64,000 bases of DNA from UBA4665 sp036388555 (GTDB taxonomy: Bacteria; Patescibacteriota; Saccharimonadia; Saccharimonadales; UBA4665). Positions within the stretch are counted from its first letter, which is position 1; the number at the start of each line of letters is the position of its first letter. Below, piece after piece: positions 58,826-64,000 of this stretch. The notes beneath the pieces were generated by a model, which worked only from the letters and a program-made list of their open reading frames with translations, had not been told where the DNA came from and did no database searches. Location: assembly GCA_036388555.1 (NCBI GenBank), contig DASVRP010000013.1, forward strand, positions 62,001-126,000. Direction: 5' to 3'. A program made the position numbers and the translations under genes.

Positions 58826-58886
58826 TGCATTATGATGCTACTAAGTTGTAGAACTGTCAACTATTTTAGCCACGGTGTAACGGTCC

Positions 58887-59702
58887 CTACGACCCGTCCA
58901 TCAAAAATTCGCCGGTCCGCGTCTGGACGTATCCGACGATCTGGTTAGGCGTCTTGACCTCACCGTCGAAATCATAGCTGATCCGGCTATGCACGGTCAG
59001 GGCTGGCTCGAGAAAGCTCTCGTCACCGGAGACGACCAGGCTGCCTATGTGGCCACGCAAGTGGTCATCAAGCGGTCCCTGGATAGGTTGCATGTTGCGC
59101 ATCGCGGCGTCTTCCAGCACTTCGACTTCTCCCTCTGAAGGGTCGAGCAGCCGGATAGTCAGCATGCGCCGCAGGTGGCGACTGTCTCTGATCAAATTAC
59201 TCTTGGGTGCATGCGCATGCTGCGGCTCCGACGCCCGGAACAGGCCGATGGTCAGTACTTCCTCCTCGTCGAGCAGGTCGAGTTTCAACAGGCCGGATAT
59301 CTCGACGCTGCGCCGGACGTCCTCCAGCCGGGAAGCACGCTGGAAATCCTTCGTTTTCCGCTCCTTCTGCGCCTCGAGCTGTTCACGCAGGCCATCGTCG
59401 CCGCAGCGCTCGACGTACAGCTCTATGAAGTCTGTCGGATCCATCCGCTCCAGTGCCTGGCCGACCATCCCGCGCATGACATCGCGGACGGCGGCGTCCT
59501 GGACTTCGGTAATACTTAGCCCGTCGTCACTGTCAGGTTCGTAACCGGCGAGGTTATCATTGACGTGGTCACGCAGTTCCATCGCCAGCGGGATAAACGG
59601 CTCAGCCTCGCGCATCACACCGGTCATAGCATCCAGATCCTTGTTAGCTTCAAGTAGCTGGGCTTCCAGCAACTGGATCTTTTCGGCTTTTCTTCCAAAC
59701 AT
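58887..59702 (-). CDS. Hypothetical coiled-coil protein, 271 aa
   Basis: Residues 1-35 form a coiled coil (AEKIQLLEAQLLEANKDLDAM), followed by a helical region with 'FQRASRLEDVRRSVEISGLLKLDLLDEEEVLTIGLF' and a beta-rich C-terminal half (MLTIRLLDPSEGEVEVLEDAAM...). No recognised family. TATAAT (59711-59716) is 8 nt before the ATG (leaderless). Confidence 0.65.
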   Translation of the reverse strand: MFGRKAEKIQLLEAQLLEANKDLDAMTGVMREAEPFIPLAMELRDHVNDNLAGYEPDSDDGLSITEVQDAAVRDVMRGMVGQALERMDPTDFIELYVERCGDDGLREQLEAQKERKTKDFQRASRLEDVRRSVEISGLLKLDLLDEEEVLTIGLFRASEPQHAHAPKSNLIRDSRHLRRMLTIRLLDPSEGEVEVLEDAAMRNMQPIQGPLDDHLRGHIGSLVVSGDESFLEPALTVHSRISYDFDGEVKTPNQIVGYVQTRTGEFLMDGS

Positions 59703-59821
59703 AATGATGCATTATATCATAATAGTATGATTAACACAAGTAGTTTTAGGTGGCTCAAGCCAGGCTTGTTGCATAGACACGACCTGTCATCCGGCCTCCG
59801 ATAACGATATACTTATGAGTA

Positions 59822-61279
59822 ATGATAGATCTGAAGCGGCTGGGACGGTACCGGTATGAGGCGATCGCGTTCCTGACAGGGGCGTCGGTCATGACCCTTG
59901 AAATCGTCGGTGCGCGGCTGATGTCGCCGAAGTTCGGGGCGTCCACCTATGTCTGGACGGCAATGATCGGTGTCATCCTGGCGTCGATGGCTGTTGGCTT
60001 TTACCTCGGCGGCAAGTTGGCAGACCGCAAAGACCATGCAAAGTTCCTGGGCCACACGCTGCTGGTGGCCGCCGTCGGCGTGCTGATGATCAGCCTGTAC
60101 CATGAGTGGTTCCTCGGCCGCGTCGCCGCACTCGGGCTCGACCTGCGGCTCGGGGCACTGCTGTCGGCCATACTGCTGTTCAGCCTGCCAAGCATGTTGA
60201 TCGGCATGGTATCGCCGCATCTGGCCAAGGCCAGCGTCACGTCGCTGGAGACGACCGGGCGGTCAATCGGGCGGCTCGAGGCAGCAGGGGCGGTCGGCAG
60301 CATCGCCGGGACCTTCGCCTGCGGCTACTTCCTGCTCGGGCATTTCGGTTCGCGTTCCATCGTCATCGGCATAGCCGGATTACTCCTGTTGACCTCGCTG
60401 TTGGCTGGCAGGGGAGCGCTCACCCGGCAGCGGCTGATCTGTGCCGGACTGCTCGCCCTGGCCGCGGTCGCCGCCAATGCCAACCCGCCATCGGTACTGG
60501 CCGATGTCGACACCTCCTACGCCCGCTACCGTGTCTACGAGGGCAGATACGCTATGGAACCCGTCAACATGCTCCTGACCGATGACAGCAGCATTCAATC
60601 GGCCGTCTCCAAGGCCGACCCGAACGCCTTGGTATTCACCTACACCAAGGCGTTCTACGCAGCCGCCAGGTCGTACGGATCGCCGGAACGCGTCCTGGTC
60701 ATCGGCGGCGGCACCCATACGTTCCCGTCGGCGTTGGTCGCCGGATTTCCGCATGTCCACGTCGACGTCGTCGAGATCGATCCGGCCCTCGACAAGCTGG
60801 CCGTAGAATATTTCGGTTTCAAGGGTTCACCGCGCCTGCAGATACATCATGCAGACGGCCGCGCCTACCTCAACACCAACGGGACCGCCTACGACCTCAT
60901 ATATATGGATGCCTTCTCATCGCTCAGCCCGCCGTTCCAGCTGACGACCAGCCAGGCCGTCGGGCGCATCCACGGCAGCCTGACAGGCGGCGGAGCAGTC
61001 GTCGCCAATATCATCAGCCGCTATGACGGCGGTAATGACGGATATCTACGCGCCGCTGTCACTACCTACCGCGAACATTTCCGGTACGTGGCACTGGCCC
61101 AGGCCGTGCCGGGACATATCACCGGGGACGCCCGCCCGAACTTCATGCTGTTCGCCTCCGACTCAAAGCAGACTTTCGACAAGCTGCTCGGTTCAGCCCC
61201 GGCCGGCAAGCTGCCGCTGCAGCCCGGCGGGCAGGTGCTGACCGACGATTTCGCCCCCGTCGAGCGGCTACTATACTAG
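59822..61279 (+). CDS. Membrane-fused spermidine synthase-like protein
   Basis: 485 residues. About seven helices (1-215, with 'FLTGASVMTLEIVGARLMSPKFG') precede a methyltransferase-fold spermidine synthase domain: 'RVLVIGGGTHTFPSALVAGFPHVHVDVVEIDPAL', 'IHHADGRAYLNTNGTAYDLIYMDAFSS'. The proton-abstracting Asp (MDAF) is present. Fused membrane-SpeE proteins are common but their product is rarely proven. TATACT (59808-59813) is 8 nt before the ATG (leaderless). Confidence 0.9.
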   Translation: MIDLKRLGRYRYEAIAFLTGASVMTLEIVGARLMSPKFGASTYVWTAMIGVILASMAVGFYLGGKLADRKDHAKFLGHTLLVAAVGVLMISLYHEWFLGRVAALGLDLRLGALLSAILLFSLPSMLIGMVSPHLAKASVTSLETTGRSIGRLEAAGAVGSIAGTFACGYFLLGHFGSRSIVIGIAGLLLLTSLLAGRGALTRQRLICAGLLALAAVAANANPPSVLADVDTSYARYRVYEGRYAMEPVNMLLTDDSSIQSAVSKADPNALVFTYTKAFYAAARSYGSPERVLVIGGGTHTFPSALVAGFPHVHVDVVEIDPALDKLAVEYFGFKGSPRLQIHHADGRAYLNTNGTAYDLIYMDAFSSLSPPFQLTTSQAVGRIHGSLTGGGAVVANIISRYDGGNDGYLRAAVTTYREHFRYVALAQAVPGHITGDARPNFMLFASDSKQTFDKLLGSAPAGKLPLQPGGQVLTDDFAPVERLLY

Positions 61280-61353
61280 CCACGCGGACAGAGGTAGACA
61301 GATATAGTGCAAAACAGGGTTTTCGTGTACAATTAGCTGGTCGAACGTCCCGT

Positions 61354-61446
61354 GGAGAGGTACCCAAGTGGCTGAAGGGGACGGTTTGCTAAATCGTTAG
61401 AGGGGCGCGAGTCCCTGCGAGGGTTCGAATCCCTCTCTCTCCGCCA
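61354..61446 (+). tRNA. tRNA-Ser(GCT)
   Basis: GGAGAGG with TCTCTCC acceptor; anticodon loop TTGCTAA gives GCT, reading AGC/AGU; long variable arm (AGAGGGGCGCGAGTCCCTGC); T-arm GAGGG-TTCGAAT-CCCTC; discriminator G, encoded CCA. TACAAT lies about 25 nt upstream. Confidence 0.96.
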
Positions 61447-61488
61447 TATTAAAAGACCCTGTCGCAAGATAGGGTCTTTTAATATGGC
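61443..61488 (+). terminator. CCA-anchored hairpin after tRNA-Ser(GCT)
   Basis: Stem of up to 18 bp (61443-61460 with 61471-61488, loop GTCGCAAGAT) that begins with the GCCA tail of the tRNA. Confidence 0.8.
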
Positions 61489-61489
61489 C

Positions 61490-61620
61490 AGGGGATTGAA
61501 CCCGAGCAGCCGGCAGCTTCAGCTGGCGGTAGGCGAGGGTTCGGTCGATAAAGCCGCGCGCACGAGCCGCGCAGCGCTCGGAGCACGGCTGCGATCGTGC
61601 GACTATCCCTCTCTCGCCGC
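61490..61620 (+). repeat. tRNA T-arm mimic element D (tRNA-Ser GCT)
   Basis: TTGAACCCGAGC (inverted T-arm), an inner hairpin CCGGCAGC-TTCA-GCTGGCGG, then GCGAGGGTTCG, a 61-nt insert (61544-61604) with GCGCACGA/TCGTGCG (61558-61565, 61595-61601), and ATCCCTCTCTC...CCGCC, reproducing the 3' T-stem and acceptor of this tRNA. It is followed by a second terminator. Confidence 0.75.
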
Positions 61621-61661
61621 CAAACAAAAAGACCCATCGCGAGATAGGGTCTTTTTGTTTG
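61621..61661 (+). terminator. Second terminator after element D
   Basis: CAAACAAAAAGACCC (61621-61635) pairs with 61647-61661. The AAAAGACCC/GGGTCTTTT core repeats that of the first hairpin at 61443-61488, so the tRNA-3'-end-plus-terminator unit looks duplicated. Confidence 0.85.
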
Positions 61662-61769
61662 ATATGATTCCCGGTCAATGGGTGCTGGGAGGCGGCAGAT
61701 CGCGGGGGTCGGTTCCATCTGTTTCGCGCGAGAGAGGGTTGTTGTATGTCATGTGTCCGTGCTTCTATG

Positions 61770-62330
61770 TTACAGTTCTGATCTGTGTGGTTCGTGCAGT
61801 CCGGGGTGTTGGCGGCGCAGGCTGCTGTGGGCGACGTCGATGGCGGCCACGACATCGTCGGCAGTCTCCATCCCACGCTCATGCAACGTAACGATATCCT
61901 CGATATCATTACCGGTGGAGCGGGGCGGCAGTTCCATCCTGGCCATCAATGGCTCGAACTTATCTGCATTTGACTCATGTACCCAGGATTTGACGGCGTG
62001 CCTGCGGATGCCTTCGATCGTCTTTTGATGACGCTCCGTGATTCCTGCCTGTACAGCTTCGTCATCTCCGGGGAGGGATGGTGAGGTGTCGGGACTGAAG
62101 CGGCTGTGGCCTGCTTTCAACCAGTCCATCTTGCCGCTGTGGATGTCCTCGATCGTCTGGTTGCGATGTTCGATGATGCGGTTCTTCATTGCGTCTGGAT
62201 CAGGGCTGATGCCGTTGATGTGACCGTCAAACATGTTGCTGACGAATTTGGCGACGCCGGTCTTCGGCTCGTGCTGCCCGTGGTCGGAACGCCCGTGATC
62301 GGGGGATGGTATGTCTTGTATGAATTTCAT
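61770..62330 (-). CDS. Hypothetical soluble protein, 186 aa
   Basis: MKFIQDIPSPDHGRSDHGQ...: His/Asp-rich start, then two similar helical segments, 'MKNRIIEHRNQTIEDIHSGKMDWLKAGHSRF' and 'AVQAGITERHQKTIEGIRRHAVKSWVHES', an internal repeat. No known family. It starts right after AAAAACAACAAAA, with a consensus promoter at 62363-62391. In-frame codons upstream of this Met are excluded by that promoter. Confidence 0.65.
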   Translation of the reverse strand: MKFIQDIPSPDHGRSDHGQHEPKTGVAKFVSNMFDGHINGISPDPDAMKNRIIEHRNQTIEDIHSGKMDWLKAGHSRFSPDTSPSLPGDDEAVQAGITERHQKTIEGIRRHAVKSWVHESNADKFEPLMARMELPPRSTGNDIEDIVTLHERGMETADDVVAAIDVAHSSLRRQHPGLHEPHRSEL

Positions 62331-62362
62331 TTTTGTTGTTTTTATGTTGATGTAACAAACAC

Positions 62363-62391
62363 ATACTATCAAAAAGTATGTCTTTTGTCAA
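62363..62391 (-). promoter_or_regulatory. Promoter of the 186-aa protein
   Basis: Minus strand TTGACA (62386-62391), 17-nt spacer, TAGTAT (62363-62368), the same hexamers and spacing as at 26495-26523; the -10 is followed by GTGTTT as at 62836. Confidence 0.75.
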
Positions 62392-62633
62392 TATTGTTAT
62401 GTTTATTTGTGGTGTCTGGTGGGCTTGGATGACTGGAGGAACCCGAGGAGCGGTTACCGTCCTTCTTAACATAAGACTTCGTCTCATTGAGCAGGAACAG
62501 GCTGACATCGTCCTGGGTGGAGCCCTTGGCGCGGAAGGGGACGCACGAAGACACGGTAACGTACCAGCTGATCCATCGTTCTTTTGCAGCAAGTCCGGCT
62601 GAGAGTGCGCTTAGCGCGATTGCGGGCCGTTCT
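62369..62633 (-). CDS. Open frame without canonical start, possible gene fragment
   Basis: About 88 codons from CTG near 62633 to TGA 62369-62371, with protein-like content (LIERPAIALSALSAGLAAKERWISWYV ... KGSTQDDVSLFLLNETKSYVKKDG). No ATG is available; a GTG lies at codon ~34. The frame overlaps the end of the 64-aa gene at 62635 in the +1 frame, so it may be a remnant or need a frameshift from that gene. Confidence 0.3.
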
Positions 62634-62634
62634 A

Positions 62635-62829
62635 TCAGGAATTGATAAGGATGAAAGGTGCCAGCCGGTGCGCTCTTTCTTCATTTGCGCGTATCTCGTC
62701 GAAAGCCTGTCCTAGTTCGTCAAAGTCGCTTTCGGTAACCGTTAAGCCAAATCTTGATACAGCGAAGGTTTCACCATCTTCAATGGCATTATTTTCAAGA
62801 ATAAGACGCGGGCTTCTTGGTGGTTTCAT
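62635..62829 (-). CDS. 64-aa small protein, leaderless
   Basis: MKPPRSPRLILENNAIEDGETFAVSRFGLTVTESDFDELGQAFDEIR...: a beta/alpha mini-domain, soluble. TAGTAT (62836-62841) is 6 nt before the ATG and TTGACG (62859-62864) 17 nt further, an unusually clean leaderless promoter. No family recognised. Confidence 0.65.
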   Translation of the reverse strand: MKPPRSPRLILENNAIEDGETFAVSRFGLTVTESDFDELGQAFDEIRANEERAHRLAPFILINS

Positions 62830-62835
62830 AAACAC

Positions 62836-62864
62836 ATACTATTCCGGCCGTGCGACTCCGTCAA
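62836..62864 (-). promoter_or_regulatory. Leaderless promoter of the 64-aa gene
   Basis: TTGACG (62859-62864), 17-nt spacer, TAGTAT (62836-62841) on the minus strand, with transcription expected at or next to the ATG. Confidence 0.75.
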
Positions 62865-62871
62865 CAGACAT

Positions 62872-63561
62872 TTAGGCCTGTGCGAACACTACGGCGTCGA
62901 CGCGGCGGGCTCCGGCATCCATCAGTGTCTTCGCAGCGGCTTCCAGGGTGGCACCGGTGGTGACAACGTCGTCTACCAGGATGATGTGGGCGCCACGGAT
63001 GCGGGCGGCCTGCAGGGGAGCGGCATGGAAGGCGCCGGACAACTGGGCGGCCCGCTGGGCCTTAGAGGCGCCGATCTGTTTCTGGTGCCCATAGCGGGCG
63101 AGCAGCGGACGGTACGGTACGCCGCAGCTGCGGGCCAGGCAGCGGGCGATCAGCTGCGCCTGGTCGTACCCACGCTGACGGACGCGTGTCGTAGCGGTCG
63201 GGGCGTGCGTGATGATGACCGCCGGCAACCGGCCCAGCTGGCGGCGCAGGCCGAGGCGGGACGCGATCAGGGCTGCTACTTCGGTGGCACCGCTGCGGGC
63301 CCGGCCGAACTTGAGTTTCCAGATGATGTCCTTGGCCGCACCCCGGTAGGCGGTGGCTGCCGCTACCATCCGGAGCGGCGAGCCGGGCCGACAACCGGCG
63401 CAGGTCGCAAAGCTGGCGGCCACCGTGAGACACTTGTAACAGTGGACCAGTGGTGGTGCCAGGTCACGGCGGCATGTGCTACATAACAGGGCGCCTTCGG
63501 CACCGCAGCCAAGGCAATCATGGGGCGCAAGCAAGGCGAGCAGGACATCAGTTAGTCTCAT
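62872..63561 (-). CDS. comF: ComF-family phosphoribosyltransferase-like protein
   Basis: 229 residues. The N-terminal zinc site 'CLGCGAEGALLCSTCRRDL' with further 'CYKC' and 'CAGC' pairs, then a PRTase domain with 'ILVDDVVTTGATLEAAAKTL' (PRPP loop) and 'VRQRGYDQAQLIARCLA'. ComF proteins support DNA uptake in competent bacteria, but homologues occur in non-competent ones. Nucleotide salvage is important for CPR cells, so uptake is a plausible inferred role. Confidence 0.93.
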   Translation of the reverse strand: MRLTDVLLALLAPHDCLGCGAEGALLCSTCRRDLAPPLVHCYKCLTVAASFATCAGCRPGSPLRMVAAATAYRGAAKDIIWKLKFGRARSGATEVAALIASRLGLRRQLGRLPAVIITHAPTATTRVRQRGYDQAQLIARCLARSCGVPYRPLLARYGHQKQIGASKAQRAAQLSGAFHAAPLQAARIRGAHIILVDDVVTTGATLEAAAKTLMDAGARRVDAVVFAQA

Positions 63562-63611
63562 AGATTTTCGTATCGTTGTGATTAATGTGTTGTTAATAAT
63601 GCTTCGGCTGG

Positions 63612-63640
63612 TTGCAAGCAGTTTATTATCTAGATATACT
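63612..63640 (+). promoter_or_regulatory. Promoter of the Hsp20 gene
   Basis: TTGCAA (63612-63617), 17-nt spacer, TATACT (63635-63640). It gives a ~135-nt leader. No CIRCE repeat is seen. Confidence 0.6.
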
Positions 63641-63782
63641 TTTAATAACACAAAAATGCAAGCTGTTCCAGATATACCCCTGTAGAGGGAAGTAGAACAC
63701 AGCAAAAGACCGGCCGTACCTTTTCAGTGCGCAGACATGCCGGCGAATCTCAAAGTTTATAACACCGTGGAGGGTACTTATT

Positions 63783-64000
63783 ATGGCGCGACGTTCTCGC
63801 GACGACGATCTGCTGATGGAAGAGGATGAGCTGACTGCCGCCTTTCTCGGCGACGACGATCTGGGCGAAAGCCCCCAACCTAGCAATCATCACAGCCCCC
63901 AGCAACCTGCCGCTCCGGCAGCCGACGAATGGGACGAAGAAGAGAGTGTCCCCGGACAGCTCGCTGTCGATGTCTATGAGACCAAGGAAAAACTGGTCGT
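63783..64000 (+). CDS. Hsp20/alpha-crystallin-like small heat shock protein, N-terminus only
   Basis: ATG 63783 with GGAGGG (63769-63774) upstream; open to the window edge (72 complete codons). The acidic N-terminus (RRSRDDDLLMEEDELTAAFLGDDDLGE), Pro/Ala/His linker and 'GQLAVDVYETKEKLVV' correspond to the variable arm and first strands of the alpha-crystallin domain of Hsp20 proteins. Only the start is visible, so the assignment depends on that final strand motif. Confidence 0.7.
   Translation, partial: MARRSRDDDLLMEEDELTAAFLGDDDLGESPQPSNHHSPQQPAAPAADEWDEEESVPGQLAVDVYETKEKLV

Noticed and set aside
1..64000. UGA recoding as in some CPR lineages
   Set aside because: Many recognised genes end at UGA at their expected lengths (for example sortase, tatC, the radical SAM gene) and none needs UGA readthrough, so the standard code applies.

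Overview
The window reads like the chromosome of a small Patescibacteria/CPR bacterium, most likely a Candidatus Saccharibacteria (TM7). Pointers are: standard stop use with UGA as a real stop, tightly packed genes, an archaeal-type bifunctional phosphoglucose/phosphomannose isomerase, a MurE without its N-terminal domain, tatAC without tatB, a sortase with tiny YG-rich exported proteins, many single-pass proteins with Pro/Ala-rich linkers, and widespread leaderless starts. The assignment is inference from gene style; no 16S rRNA lies here.

Layout. 1-10.7 kb: a truncated putative metallopeptidase, oligoribonuclease, a P-loop kinase, a FMN reductase diverging from its HxlR-type regulator, MsrB, MscL, ArgS, a DUF1361 membrane protein and the isomerase. 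10.7-14.9 kb: an envelope/export block with a Pro-Ala membrane protein, sortase, a 39-residue exported peptide, a LANTG substrate, TatA, TatC and a small protein with a Tat-like signal. 15-18.5 kb: groESL behind a CIRCE operator, then an unusual winged-helix/coiled-coil protein. 18.7-27.2 kb: arginase, Nudix hydrolase, several lineage-specific proteins and MurE. 27.3-34.5 kb: TsaD, ValS behind a leader of about 305 nt that contains a parS-like site, an XRE-HAD fusion, a HIT protein, tRNA-Ser(CGA) and a polytopic membrane protein. 34.6-39.06 kb: tRNA-Arg(GCG) carrying an AT-rich integrated element with a decayed large serine recombinase and an APH kinase / radical SAM / inositol-monophosphatase cargo, bounded by an 11-bp repeat of the tRNA 3' end. 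39.1-40.4 kb: a wHTH-GHKL-DUF4325 regulator preceded by an array of CTTACAA repeats. 40.5-53.6 kb: secreted Pro-rich protein, CPA1 antiporter, YdeI-like protein, an ART plus ParB/sulfiredoxin-like fusion, PAS protein, lipoprotein, a three-gene copper/heme-type secreted operon, lipid kinase, SGNH hydrolase, YggT and TraB/Tiki-like protein. 53.6-64 kb: large secreted SGNH hydrolase, membrane proteins, tRNA-Ser(TGA), fused spermidine synthase, tRNA-Ser(GCT), small proteins, ComF and the start of an Hsp20.

Two window-wide patterns stand out. First, about twenty genes start 6-9 nt after a TANNNT -10 box with no Shine-Dalgarno (leaderless), while others carry clear AGGAG-type sites. Second, every intact tRNA locus is followed by a long CCA-anchored hairpin and then a 120-130 nt element that copies the T-arm of that same tRNA, once inverted and once split by a 54-64 nt insert. 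I know of no description of the latter, and it is the most unusual thing seen.
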